A stretch of DNA of 64,000 nt from Myxococcus stipitatus (GTDB lineage Bacteria; Myxococcota; Myxococcia; Myxococcales; Myxococcaceae): NCBI RefSeq assembly GCF_021412625.1, contig NZ_JAKCFI010000003.1:992001-1056000 (forward strand). The letters are read 5' to 3'. The notes under the pieces are model-generated. The model worked only from the letters and a program-made list of their open reading frames with translations, was not told where the DNA came from and did not search any database. Numbering within the stretch: position 1 is the stretch's first letter; each line of letters begins with the position of its first letter. The position numbers were made by a program, and so were the translations under genes. Positions 25,552 to 34,295 of this stretch are shown here, piece by piece.

Positions 25552-27792
25552 ATGGGGTGGGCCGCCATGGTGGCCGCGCTGCTGGCGGCCACCCCCACCT
25601 TCGTCACCCGGGGTGACGTGACGCCCGAGCCGGAGCTTCGCCGCGAGGCGGAGGCCGGCTGGGCGGCCCTGGAGGCGGTGTATGTCGCGCGGGCGGGCGG
25701 CGCCCCCGCGAAGGCCCCGGGCGCCATCGTGCTCCAGCGGGGCGTGGCCCTGCCGCCCGAGCGCAACGCGCAGGGCCGGCCGGGGCTGGTGGAGCTGCGG
25801 CAGAACGCGCCGGGCGTGCTGGACGCGCGGCTGCGGCTGGCGCTGCGGCACGAGCTGGCGCACCAGCTCCTGTGGTGGGCCTGTCCCCAGTCCAGCGAGG
25901 ACCGGCTGTTCCATGAAGCGTTCGCGCTGGCGGTGAGCGGCGAGCTGCCCGAGTGGCGGGACGCGCCCTACCAATCGCTGTCGCGCGCGGCGGCGGACGT
26001 GGCGTCGTCGCCGGCGGTGGACTCACCCCGGGCGCGGCGGGCGCTCGCGCGGCTGCTCGGCGAGTCGGTGGGTTTTCCCCAGGCGCTGTCGCGCCGGCTG
26101 CGCCAGTGCCATGACGGGGCGCGGTGGGTGGTGCCGCTGTCCATCGACGAGCTGGCGGACGTGCAGGTGCGCGCGGCGGGGCCGGCCACGGTGGTGGTGA
26201 GCCGGCACTCGGGGGAGGTGCTGCTGTCGGAGGGGGACGTGCGGCGCGCGCTGCCGTACGGCTCGGCGCTCAAGCCCTTCGTCTACGCGGCGGGCGTGGC
26301 GCACCCGGAGCTCTCGCCGCGCGCGGAGGCGCAGGAGTGGGCCTGTGGGCCCCGCCTCCCCGAGAAGGTCGATGCGCGCACGGCGCTCCTGCGCTCGTGC
26401 AACGGATACTTCCTGGACTGGGAGGCGCGAGGTTCGGCGCCGAAGGCGTTCGGCGCGTGGGGGCCGGTGCTGTCCGCGGTGGGGCTGACGGGGACGCCGG
26501 TGGACATGGCGGATGCGATTGGACTGCGCTCGACGCTGGCGCTGTCGCCGTGGGGCATGGCGCAGGCCTTCCGGTTGCTGGCGGAGGCGCGGCCGGACGT
26601 GGTGGCGCTGCTCTCCGACAACGCGGCGCGCGGGACGCTGGCGGAGCTCCCGGCGTCGAAGGCGCTGGTGGGCGTGGCGACGAAGACGGGCACGGTGCGC
26701 GACGCGGCGAGCCGGCCGCGGTATGGGTGGATCGCCGCCGTGGACGCGGACCTGGTGGTGGTGGCGGTGCGGCCGGGGCGGATGCCTCGCTCGTTCGCGG
26801 AGGAGGTTCCGGAGGCGATGGCGCGCGCTCGCAAGCAGGCGGGGCTGGAGGCGGCGCGGGTGCAGGTGCTCGGGTTGCTGGCGTCGAAGGACGTGGAGGC
26901 GCGGTGTGGGGGCGCGGGGTTCTCCGTGGAGGAGGGCGCACCGCGCGCGGCGCCGGTGGACTGGGCGCGGCTGGAGGGGCTGACGGCGCGCGGCGCGGCG
27001 GTGTGTCTGGGTGCGCCGTGGCGCGTGCGCTTCCCGAAGGGGCCGGAGGGAGGGCGGGACTACGCGGGCGTCTTCACCTGGTCCACGCCTCCCGCGTATC
27101 GCCCCCCTCCCGGAGTGCCCACGTCGCCGAGCGCGATGAAGGCGCGGCGCGGCTCCGACTTCGTGTTCCGCACCACGCGCCTGCAGTACACGGCGGGCGT
27201 GGTGGCGGCCGAGGACGTGACGTTGAAGGGCGAGGCGCGCGTGGCCCTGGCGCGGGTGGTGGCGCACAACGAACGGCACAGCCGCCACCCGGGGCGGCCC
27301 GTCTGCGATACGACGCACTGCCAGGCCTTCCAGGGAACGGTGCGGGTGCAGCGAGACGAGACGCGGGCGCTGGGGTTGCCGCCCTTGAGGTGGCGCGAGT
27401 GGCTGTTGTTCTCGCAGGGAGGGCAGGCGCCCTGGCGGGAGACCCGTCCTCGTGGCGAGGTGGAGCGCCTGCTGGGCAAGGGGCTGGTGTCGCTGCGGTT
27501 CGAGTCCGGGAAGGTGAACTACCTGCTCACGACGCGGGATGGCGAGGCGACGTATCAGGACGGGCGCTCCCTGCCGTGCGAGGTGTTGCGCTCCGGCTTG
27601 AGGTTGCCGGCGTGTCCTCGCGTGGCGTCGTTCGACGGGAGCGTGCTCGTGTTCGAGGGGCGCGGCCGTGGGCACGGAGAGGGGCTGGATGTCGAGGCGG
27701 CGAAGGCGAGTGGTCAGGGCAGTGACGAGATTCTCGAGCGTGCGTATGGGCGGGAGCGTCCGGTGCCGCGTGACGTGGATGGAGCGGAATGA
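25552..27792 (+). CDS. YfaQ-like DUF2300 protein: HELAH, transpeptidase-like and SpoIID-like parts
   Basis: Predicted 746 residues with a hydrophobic export signal. Three recognisable parts are present. Near residue 100 is LRHELAHQLLWW, an HExxH-type motif (His100, Glu101, His104). Residues about 200-420 carry penicillin-binding-protein-like motifs in the right order and spacing: S238-A-L-K241, S282-C-N284 and K378-T-G-T381. The C-terminal third resembles SpoIID/LytB: VALARVVAHNERHSRHP, CDTTHCQAFQG and GRGRGHGEGLDVEAAKASG with a following IL. SpoIID is a lytic transglycosylase, so action on peptidoglycan is inferred. Starts three bases after the macroglobulin stop and ends in ATGA shared with the next gene. 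Confidence 0.88.
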   Translation: MGWAAMVAALLAATPTFVTRGDVTPEPELRREAEAGWAALEAVYVARAGGAPAKAPGAIVLQRGVALPPERNAQGRPGLVELRQNAPGVLDARLRLALRHELAHQLLWWACPQSSEDRLFHEAFALAVSGELPEWRDAPYQSLSRAAADVASSPAVDSPRARRALARLLGESVGFPQALSRRLRQCHDGARWVVPLSIDELADVQVRAAGPATVVVSRHSGEVLLSEGDVRRALPYGSALKPFVYAAGVAHPELSPRAEAQEWACGPRLPEKVDARTALLRSCNGYFLDWEARGSAPKAFGAWGPVLSAVGLTGTPVDMADAIGLRSTLALSPWGMAQAFRLLAEARPDVVALLSDNAARGTLAELPASKALVGVATKTGTVRDAASRPRYGWIAAVDADLVVVAVRPGRMPRSFAEEVPEAMARARKQAGLEAARVQVLGLLASKDVEARCGGAGFSVEEGAPRAAPVDWARLEGLTARGAAVCLGAPWRVRFPKGPEGGRDYAGVFTWSTPPAYRPPPGVPTSPSAMKARRGSDFVFRTTRLQYTAGVVAAEDVTLKGEARVALARVVAHNERHSRHPGRPVCDTTHCQAFQGTVRVQRDETRALGLPPLRWREWLLFSQGGQAPWRETRPRGEVERLLGKGLVSLRFESGKVNYLLTTRDGEATYQDGRSLPCEVLRSGLRLPACPRVASFDGSVLVFEGRGRGHGEGLDVEAAKASGQGSDEILERAYGRERPVPRDVDGAE

Positions 27793-29327
27793 AGTCCAGA
27801 CCTGAGGGCCTCCGGCTCGTGTCGGTCGGTGAGCGGGACGAAGAGGTGGCGCCCGCGCGAATGGAGACTCCGGGGTTGGAGCGCCTCCAGGGGATTCGAG
27901 CCCTGTTGCTCGGTCACGCTTCACCCGAGCCCGGGGCGGCGGCGTCGTCGCTCCTGAGGTCCGAGGCCGCGTGGCTCCTCGTGTGTCTCGTGCGTCAGCT
28001 CGGGCGCCAGCGTTGGCTCGTCCGGGTCCTCGAGGAGCGGGTCCTCCAGTGCCGATTCGGAGAGGGCCTCGACTTCGTCGAGGGGCTGGAGGTCGACGAG
28101 GACGCCGGAGCGGTCCCGGGGCTTCCGGGGTGGCGCTTCGACTTCCACGGACGGGGGTGTCGGCTGTCGGGTCCGGGCGAGGTCCTGGACGTGGACGCCT
28201 ACGGCGACGCGGGAGCCACCATCGACCCCTACTTCTTCACCGGGCGCCTCTTCTCCCTCGCGGCGCCTGGGTTTCCGGAGACGCGCCTCATGGCGTTGCT
28301 TCCCGGGGCGGGGCTGGTCGCCCAGGTCATCCGCGAGCTCCAGGTCGAGGGCCTCCTGACCCATCGCGAGAGCGACCACGTCTTCCGTCTCCCTCCGGAG
28401 CTCGAGGCCCTCGCGGAGGCGGCGGGCGCCCTGGAGTCCGGTGCGCGCGAGGCTCGCGAGCGCGCGGCGCTCCTGCTGGGCGACTTCGAGCTCCTGGGCG
28501 GCCGTGAGTTCGCGGACCGGGCATGGGCGAATCGAGAGGCGCGGCTCGGCTGGCTCATCGAGCGGACGTCGGTCTCCAGTGCGTCCGACGAGGCCTTCGC
28601 CGCGCTCCGACCGTTGCTCTCCCCCGAGGTGTTCGTCCAGACCTGTGTGCGGGTCATCGAGGGGCCCCCTTCGAGGGCCGTGGCCGCGGCCATCGAACAT
28701 CTCGACCCGCTGGAGCCAGGGCCCGAGGTCTCCGAGGTGGTGCTGGGCCTGCTCCAGCGCATGACGCCCGCCGAGCACCACCCGGGGCCCGTGCTCGCCG
28801 CCGCCCGTTTCCTGCTGCGCCGTGGAGTCGAGCGCGAGCGCGTGCTCCCGGTGTTTCTGGCGTTCGCCCGGGCGGAGAAGGTCCCGGGCTTCGGTGGGAA
28901 CCCCCTGGGCGCCGAGTTCGCGTTCCTCGCCCTGGAGCACGTGCCGGAGCACGCGCTGGAGCTGGTGCGGCGGTCGCTGCGCTCCTCGACGCCCATCGTG
29001 CGGACGGAGATGGCCGCGATGCTCTGCTTGCTGGACCAGCCGTGGAGCCAGCGGGAGTTGATCGCCGCCTTGCAGGACCCCGAATGCAAGGGGCTCGATG
29101 GTCAGCGGCACCTCCAGCTCGCGCTGGCGCGCAGCCGCTCCGAATGGGCGCGTGCCATCGCCGCGCGCTGGCTGCGTCAACGCCCGCCGATTCCCACGGC
29201 GAAGTCCGGCTACAGCCCCGAGGAGGTGCTGGAGGTCAACGCCGAGGACTGGTTCGAGCAGCAGCTCGAGGAGCAGCGTTCCTGGGTCGAGCGGATGAAG
29301 GTGCGCATCCCGGACGGCGTGGGCTGA
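27789..29327 (+). CDS. Hypothetical protein, coupled to the yfa-like operon
   Basis: Predicted 512 residues, no signal peptide. The start overlaps the DUF2300 stop (ATGA), so it belongs to the same transcript. Residues about 50-180 form an alpha/beta domain with WRFDFHGRGCRLSG, VDVDAYGD and IDPYFFTGRLFS. This recalls small DUF6896-like domains, but I am not certain. Residues about 200-480 are a series of Leu/Ala-rich helical pairs like HEAT repeats (ALELVRRSLRSSTPIVRTEM). No catalytic motif is seen. It is probably cytoplasmic, unlike the other products of the operon, which makes it either a regulator or a passenger. Confidence 0.8.
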   Translation: MKSRPEGLRLVSVGERDEEVAPARMETPGLERLQGIRALLLGHASPEPGAAASSLLRSEAAWLLVCLVRQLGRQRWLVRVLEERVLQCRFGEGLDFVEGLEVDEDAGAVPGLPGWRFDFHGRGCRLSGPGEVLDVDAYGDAGATIDPYFFTGRLFSLAAPGFPETRLMALLPGAGLVAQVIRELQVEGLLTHRESDHVFRLPPELEALAEAAGALESGAREARERAALLLGDFELLGGREFADRAWANREARLGWLIERTSVSSASDEAFAALRPLLSPEVFVQTCVRVIEGPPSRAVAAAIEHLDPLEPGPEVSEVVLGLLQRMTPAEHHPGPVLAAARFLLRRGVERERVLPVFLAFARAEKVPGFGGNPLGAEFAFLALEHVPEHALELVRRSLRSSTPIVRTEMAAMLCLLDQPWSQRELIAALQDPECKGLDGQRHLQLALARSRSEWARAIAARWLRQRPPIPTAKSGYSPEEVLEVNAEDWFEQQLEEQRSWVERMKVRIPDGVG

Positions 29328-29401
29328 GCTGACGCGCGCGAGGCTTCGGTCGTCGCCCGGGCGCGTGACGAGGGTACGCGGGGGGCGTGAGGCCGGAAGG
29401 C

Positions 29402-29471
29402 GCCCTCGGGAGAGGGCCGCCCAGCCGCCGCGGCCCTCGTCTCCGTTTGACGCCGTCGCCTGAGCGGCGAC
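29402..29471. terminator. Paired hairpins between convergent genes
   Basis: GCCCTC-GGGA-GAGGGC (29402-29417, extendable with one bulge) and GTCGCC-TGAGC-GGCGAC (29455-29471) lie between the convergent stops at 29327 and 29475. Neither is followed by a clear T-run. They probably end transcription from both sides. Confidence 0.4.
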
Positions 29472-29474
29472 CCG

Positions 29475-31100
29475 CTACTCGCAGCCGTCGACGTCCGCCG
29501 TCACGTAGCCATTGCGCGTGGAGATGCTCCGGTCGTAGCAGCCGCCGGGGAAGCCCTTGCGCTGATATCGGTGCGTGGACGTCCCCACCGCGTTGCGCTG
29601 GGCGCGCGGGACCCCCAGCGTCCAGGACGCCTCGCCCGTGTAGACGTCGCTGAACGTCTGGTGCATCAGCGGCTGGAGCCCGCGCAGCGCGAACGCTTTC
29701 TCCGCGTCGCTCACGGTGATGGTGGTGGTGAGGCGGTTCTCCGGCGTCACGCGGATGAGGCCATCGATGACGAAGTGCTTCTCGGAGCGGCTCACGGTGG
29801 GGAACACCTCGCGCCCCACCACGGTGACGGTGCTGGTGTCTGCCCAGGACGCGGTGAGCGCGTCCGGGTTCTCCATGTCGCCCAGCCAGCGGTGCAGGCT
29901 GTCGTTGGACACCGTCTGCTCGACCGTCGTCAGCTCCCAGCCGCGCGAGGTGCGCACGTAGCCGGACACCTTCAGGTGATGTCCACCCCGCGTGTCCACC
30001 TGGTGCCAGCCGTCCACCAGCGCGTGCGTCGAGTGGTTCGTCAGCGTGCCCAGCGCGTGCTGGAGCACGCCCCCCGTCACGCGCGTGGCCTTCGCGTCGC
30101 GCCACACGAGCACGTTGGTGGGGAGGTCCCATCCCGGGCGGCCCTCGGGGACGCCGAGCACGTTCACCCGGACGTGGTGCGGCTGCCCGTCCGTCAGCAG
30201 CCCGACGAAGGGCGTGAGGTCGTAGCGGATGGGGCGGATGTCGAAGGCGCGTGGCGCCGGCAGCACGTACCAGAGGAACGGATTGGACCAGCCGCCGGTG
30301 TAGACGTGCGGGAAGGGCATCGCGATACCCGCCGCGCGGCCGTCCACCTCGATGAGCACCTCGCGGTACGGGCCGTCATCCGCGGGGCACGAGTACGGCA
30401 CCACCGTGGGCGCGGTGAAGTACCAGAACTCCTCGCACCCGCCGCCCGAGCCCGTCGCATACACCTCCGCGACCAGCCGCGTGGTGTTCTCCGGCACCGT
30501 CACCTCGCCCACCTGCGCCGTGCCCTCCCGACGCGGATTCGTGAGCGGGAGCACGTCGCTCGGCGCGTCCGCTGGGGGCCGGTGGTGCCCATCCGCCGGG
30601 TAGAACGTCAGGTACACCTGCACGTCGAGCACGCCGGTGTACGTCTCGTTCACCACGTTGCCGATGAGCATCCACACCGGCTGGGGCCGCCGCAGCAGCG
30701 GCGCATACGCGGTGACGTCCTTCTCCACCGCCCAGGTGATGCCGTCGCGTGACGGCTCCGGCGTGGACGTCTTGAAGAGGGTGACGCCGCCCACCTCCAG
30801 GTGCCCGAGCCGGTCGTACTGCACGCCCTGCACCTTGCCCTCCATCCGCAGCACCACCTTGCTCCACGGCCCCGGGCACTCGGCGGGCGGCGTGAAGGCG
30901 CCGGTGAAGGGCGTGAAGTCGTCGAACTTCTCGTCGACGATGCGCACCGTGCATGACGCCGTCGCGGGGCGCTCCACCCCGGGGACCGCGGTGCGCGGGT
31001 CGTCCCAGTCGGTGCCGAACTCCGGAGGAGGCTCGACCGCCAGCGCCGACGCTCCGGACATGAGGACTGCCGCGACGAAGGCTCCAGGGATAGGTCGCAC
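29475..31100 (-). CDS. Secreted PNGase A-like peptide N-glycosidase
   Basis: Predicted 541 residues with a Sec signal (MRPIPGAFVAAVLMSGASALA). The N-terminal half matches the plant/fungal-type peptide:N-glycanase A family: VRIVDEKFDDFTPFTGAFTP, YDRLGHLEVGGVTLFKTSTP, GITWAVEKDVTAYAPLL and later TNVLVWRD. The hallmark R-T-S-T-x-E-P is seen as KTSTPEP. PNGase A releases N-glycans from glycopeptides, including core alpha-1,3-fucosylated ones. Exported location fits scavenging or predation on eukaryotic glycoproteins. The M43 protease gene lies directly upstream on the same strand (162-base gap) and may act with it. Confidence 0.85.
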   Translation of the reverse strand: MRPIPGAFVAAVLMSGASALAVEPPPEFGTDWDDPRTAVPGVERPATASCTVRIVDEKFDDFTPFTGAFTPPAECPGPWSKVVLRMEGKVQGVQYDRLGHLEVGGVTLFKTSTPEPSRDGITWAVEKDVTAYAPLLRRPQPVWMLIGNVVNETYTGVLDVQVYLTFYPADGHHRPPADAPSDVLPLTNPRREGTAQVGEVTVPENTTRLVAEVYATGSGGGCEEFWYFTAPTVVPYSCPADDGPYREVLIEVDGRAAGIAMPFPHVYTGGWSNPFLWYVLPAPRAFDIRPIRYDLTPFVGLLTDGQPHHVRVNVLGVPEGRPGWDLPTNVLVWRDAKATRVTGGVLQHALGTLTNHSTHALVDGWHQVDTRGGHHLKVSGYVRTSRGWELTTVEQTVSNDSLHRWLGDMENPDALTASWADTSTVTVVGREVFPTVSRSEKHFVIDGLIRVTPENRLTTTITVSDAEKAFALRGLQPLMHQTFSDVYTGEASWTLGVPRAQRNAVGTSTHRYQRKGFPGGCYDRSISTRNGYVTADVDGCE

Positions 31101-31200
31101 GGCTTTTCCTTTGAAAGCGGTGAAGACCTGGAGACTAGGGGCGCGGTGGGGAGAGGGGCAATGCGCGTGGGGAGGCGAGCGCGAGGGCCGGAAACGACGA

Positions 31201-31230
31201 CGCCGGAGCCTCCGTGGGGAGACTCCGGCG
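31201..31230 (-). terminator. Hairpin downstream of the M43 protease gene
   Basis: A perfect inverted repeat CGCCGGAG / CTCCGGCG with a 14-base loop lies 33 bases past the protease stop. Read on the minus strand it is followed by GTCGTCGTTT, a weak T-rich tail. Confidence 0.5.
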
Positions 31231-31262
31231 CCGGGCCGACATCCGGGATGTCGAGGTGCGGA

Positions 31263-32159
31263 CTAGCGGTAGGCCGCCGTCAGCTCATCCATGCGCGTGG
31301 ACTGGCCGGCGCTGAACGTGTTCATGCACGCGTCGTCGGTGTAGTCCATGAAGTTGGTGATGGGGTCGCTGCCAGAGGTGGAGCAGGTGTCGCGGCCCGC
31401 CGGGCAGCCGTAGGCGGGGGAGGCCTCGGCCGGGGTGTCGCTGACGTAGTCACCGTTGCCGGTGCAGCCGCCCTGGAACGTGTGGTACAGGCCCAGCCAG
31501 TGGCCGACCTCGTGGGTGCCCGTGTCGCCCTCGTTGTAGGGCGCCGCGCTGCCGCCGGGCACGCTGCTGTAGAGGATGACCACGCCGTCCTGCGTGGGGT
31601 TGCTGGCGTAGCTGGAGGGGAAGGTCGCCCAGCCCAGCAGGCCGCCGCTCAGGTTCGCCGTGTAGATGTTGAGCGACTCCTTGCCACCCTTGCGCAGCGC
31701 CTTCTTCATGGCGCGCTCGTTCGCGCTGCCGTCCTTGAGGGCGAACCACTTGGAGTTGTTGGTGCGGTCGGTGCCCTGGAGCACGAACTTGAACGGGGTG
31801 TTGGCGTACGCCGCGTTCAGCACGTTCATCTGGGCGGTGATCTGCGAGTCGGGGATGTCGCCGTTCGCGATGCCCGTGCCCTTGTTGATGACGTGGAAGT
31901 AGACCGGCACCGTCACGGAGCCCACCGCGCGGAACTCGCTCTTGTGCGTGGCCAGGAAGGCCTCGATGTCCGCCTTCTCCTGCGCGGACGGCTCGATGGC
32001 CGCGCAGCCACGGTGCGCGACGACCTGCTCCGTCGCCTCCGGCTGCTCCGCCACCGGCTCCGCGGGAGCCTCCGACTGTCCCTGACAGCCAGCGAAGGCC
32101 ATCAGTGCACCCGCAAACACAGCGAGACGACCCGTCCTGCGCGCGATGTTGCCAATCAT
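31263..32159 (-). CDS. M43 (pappalysin/cytophagalysin) zinc metalloprotease lipoprotein
   Basis: Predicted 298 residues from the ATG at 32159, which sits behind GAGGAG. A TTG two codons earlier is less likely. The leader ends in LMAFAGC (Cys25), a lipobox. The catalytic metzincin motif [11 protein letters not shown] spans residues 216-226, giving three His zinc ligands and the catalytic Glu217. The Met-turn is at MDYTDD (Met271). VPVYFHVIN and [17 protein letters not shown] are typical of M43B proteases. Asp-rich [12 protein letters not shown] ends the domain. An extracellular protein-degrading role is expected. The Glu-rich stretch after the lipobox is a flexible linker. Confidence 0.93.
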   Translation of the reverse strand: MIGNIARRTGRLAVFAGALMAFAGCQGQSEAPAEPVAEQPEATEQVVAHRGCAAIEPSAQEKADIEAFLATHKSEFRAVGSVTVPVYFHVINKGTGIANGDIPDSQITAQMNVLNAAYANTPFKFVLQGTDRTNNSKWFALKDGSANERAMKKALRKGGKESLNIYTANLSGGLLGWATFPSSYASNPTQDGVVILYSSVPGGSAAPYNEGDTGTHEVGHWLGLYHTFQGGCTGNGDYVSDTPAEASPAYGCPAGRDTCSTSGSDPITNFMDYTDDACMNTFSAGQSTRMDELTAAYR

Positions 32160-32486
32160 TGCCAACTCCTCGGAAGGTGGAGATTCAATGGATACCTGAC
32201 GGAAAAGGACAGAGTCAATGGAGGACGATACAAATTGTCGACAGCGCCGTCACGTTCCTGGCGCGCATTGGAATAGTGAGACATGAGTAGTCCATTCGCG
32301 CGCCGTGTGCGTAAAGGGAATTTACCGTGTGGTGTTTTGGACCCCGCCACCGTGGATTCGGCCACGGGCTGGGGTCGTGGGCGCGCGGAGACCCCGCCCC
32401 CGGAGGAGGGGCGGCCGGGCGTGCGCGGGTTGTCGGGTGACAGGGGCTGTCCCACGTTCGGGCATTCACTGGACTGGAGGCATGGG
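32160..32486. other. Divergent intergenic region, M43 protease / DUF4142
   Basis: These 327 bases hold no convincing gene. The part from about 32200 to 32345 is visibly richer in A and T than the surroundings, as expected for promoters facing both ways. A -35-like TTGACT for the protease is listed separately. GGAATTTACC near 32319 is AT-rich, but I cannot assign it. Confidence 0.6.
32189..32218 (-). promoter_or_regulatory. Possible sigma-70-type promoter of the M43 protease gene
   Basis: On the minus strand TTGACT (32218-32213) is followed after 18 bases by TATCCA (32194-32189), about 30 bases upstream of the start codon. The -35 match is good and the -10 is weak. Confidence 0.35.
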
Positions 32487-33146
32487 ATGGCTCGAATGAA
32501 TCGCGGTGGGGGGATTGCCGCCCTGGCGGCGGCGCTGGTGTTCGGTCCGATGTCGGGCTCCGTCGCGTTCGCCGACGACACGCACAAGGACGGCAAGCGC
32601 ATCGGCGCGGCGGCGGCGGAGCGTGTGCAGTACGTGGGCAAGCTCGTGCTCTTCGACACGAAGCAGATCGAAATGGGCAACATCGCCCTCGAGCGCTCGC
32701 AGAATCCGGAGGTCCGTCAGTTCGCGCAGCAGCTGGTGGATGACCGCAAGCAGCACCTGAGCGACCTGCGCGCCTGGGCGGACAGCAAGTCCATCGAGGT
32801 GGCCACGGTGAACCTGGCGGGCCCGCCGTCCGAGGGAACGGGCGGCTCCGGCGCGGTGCGGGAAGGCTACGAGGAGAAGATGGAGGGCGTGGACGAGCGC
32901 CTCGAAAAGAAAGTCAAGGAGGCGCGCAAGGACCTGGACAAGCTGCGCTCGAAGAACGGCGCGGAGTTCGACAAGGCCTTCATCACGCAGGTCGTCGACA
33001 GCGACAAGCAGGGGCGCGACATCCTGAAGGAGGGCATGGACAAGTACAAGAACGACGCGACCTTCAGCGCGCTCCTGGGCAAGACGCGCCAGTCGCTGAC
33101 CAGCAACGAGGAAGCGGCGAAGGCGCTCAAGAGGAGCCTGCGCTGA
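32487..33146 (+). CDS. Secreted DUF4142 protein
   Basis: Predicted 219 residues. The ATG at 32487 is 6 bases behind GGAGG. A signal peptide ends near GSVAFAD. The mature part is a ferritin-like four-helix bundle of DUF4142 type: KLVLFDTKQIEMGNIALERS, VRQFAQQLVDDRKQHLSDLR, FDKAFITQVVDSDKQG and LKEGMDKY. Family members are periplasmic and of unknown function, often stress-associated. A Lys/Glu-rich insert between the helices (EKMEGVDERLEKKVKEAR) is longer than usual. Transcribed alone, with a strong hairpin after the stop. Confidence 0.88.
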   Translation: MARMNRGGGIAALAAALVFGPMSGSVAFADDTHKDGKRIGAAAAERVQYVGKLVLFDTKQIEMGNIALERSQNPEVRQFAQQLVDDRKQHLSDLRAWADSKSIEVATVNLAGPPSEGTGGSGAVREGYEEKMEGVDERLEKKVKEARKDLDKLRSKNGAEFDKAFITQVVDSDKQGRDILKEGMDKYKNDATFSALLGKTRQSLTSNEEAAKALKRSLR

Positions 33147-33173
33147 GTCGCGCCGCGCGGGGCGTGGAGGGCG

Positions 33174-33204
33174 GCGGGAGCGAGGCCCCCGGGGGGGCTC
33201 CCGC
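33174..33204 (+). terminator. Hairpin after the DUF4142 gene
   Basis: GCGGGAGC (33174-33181) pairs with GCTCCCGC (33197-33204). The 15-base loop contains a second CCCCC/GGGGG stem. It begins 28 bases after the stop and has no T-run. Confidence 0.5.
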
Positions 33205-33289
33205 GTCGCGTCCGGCGTGTGTAGGGCGTTGAGCGCGGCGAGGGGTGCTCGGGTTGACGCGAAGGGGGGCGGGTGCCTATCCCCGTCCC

Positions 33290-34264
33290 ATGAGGACGTC
33301 CTGCCTGGTGGCTGCGTGGTGGCTCGCCGCGCTGTGCGCGTGCAGGGCTCCCGCGCCACGGGTGCCGCCCGTCCCGCCGGAGGGCTCGACGCCCGCGGGG
33401 CCGGTGGTGCCCCAGGCCCGCGCGCTCTTCGAGGGGTGCACGCCCTTTCCGGATGGAGTCACCTCGCGCACGTGGCGCTGTGGGGACCTGACGCTCTGGG
33501 TCTCCGAGGACGCGGAGGCGCGCGTGGAGCAGGTGCTCGGGCGGGCTCGACTGCGCGTCACGCGGCGGCTGGGGGAGGCCGTGGTCTTCGTGAACGGGGA
33601 GCTGCCGTTGGCGGGGCGCCCGTGGCCCTCGGTGCGCTTCGCCCTCTGCGAGCAGGGTGGGGGCGTGGACCCGGAGGGGCCATGTCGCGCGGGCGGCTAC
33701 TTCACCGCGGTGGAGGTGGGGCTGGGGCGGCAGCGCGAGCTGGGGTGCGTGGCGCGAGGCAATGAGCGCCCCGAGCTGGCGCGGTGCCTGGAGTTGTTCG
33801 AGTACCTCGCGACGCATGGGGACCCGGAGGGTGAGCCGCTGGACGCGGCCACGTTGTTGCTGCCGCCGCGGCTCCCCTGGCGCGCGCTCGCGGTGCCACC
33901 GGGCTGTCAGCCCACCGCGTCCACCAGTCGCCTGGGGCGCGTCGAGTGCGCCGACGCGAGCCTCGTGTGGAGCGTGTACCTGCCCGCGCGCGCGGCGGTG
34001 ACGGAGCGCTGGTTGGCGCAGAGCCTCGCGGAGCTGCGGGAGGCCTTGCCGGGGGTGGGGCCCGTGGAGGAGGTCTCCTGTCGCCTGGAGCAGCGCTTCA
34101 CGCGCTGCGCGCGCTTCACCCTGCCCTCGGAGAAGGGCCCGCTGGTGGTGTGGGCGGGCGCCGTCGAGTGGGAGGACCGCGCGTTGTTCGCCGCGTGCAG
34201 CTTCCCGCCGGAGTTGGAGCCCGCGTTCCCCGCCGTTTGCAACGGCGCCTTCTCCCGGCCCTGA
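33290..34264 (+). CDS. Hypothetical lipoprotein
   Basis: Predicted 324 residues from the ATG at 33290. The leader MRTSCLVAAWWLAALCAC ends in a lipobox-like Cys. The rest is a Cys-containing beta-rich periplasmic or surface domain. At least ten Cys residues are spaced in pairs (for example LFEGCTPF, TWRCGDLTLWV, SCRLEQRFTRCARF), suggesting disulfides. I see two related halves (WRCGDLTLWV and VECADASLVWSVYL), perhaps a duplicated fold. No family is recognised. It ends 31 bases before the ABC-transporter genes and could be co-transcribed with them. Confidence 0.78.
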   Translation: MRTSCLVAAWWLAALCACRAPAPRVPPVPPEGSTPAGPVVPQARALFEGCTPFPDGVTSRTWRCGDLTLWVSEDAEARVEQVLGRARLRVTRRLGEAVVFVNGELPLAGRPWPSVRFALCEQGGGVDPEGPCRAGGYFTAVEVGLGRQRELGCVARGNERPELARCLELFEYLATHGDPEGEPLDAATLLLPPRLPWRALAVPPGCQPTASTSRLGRVECADASLVWSVYLPARAAVTERWLAQSLAELREALPGVGPVEEVSCRLEQRFTRCARFTLPSEKGPLVVWAGAVEWEDRALFAACSFPPELEPAFPAVCNGAFSRP

Positions 34265-34295
34265 GGTCGGGCCGCTTCGTTGGAGGACGAGCCTC

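Noticed and set aside
20086..25974. A 1962-codon open frame on the minus strand across the macroglobulin gene
   Set aside because: It is antisense to a gene with unmistakable family motifs. Its translation is Arg/His/Gln-rich low complexity, as expected from the reverse of GC-biased codons.
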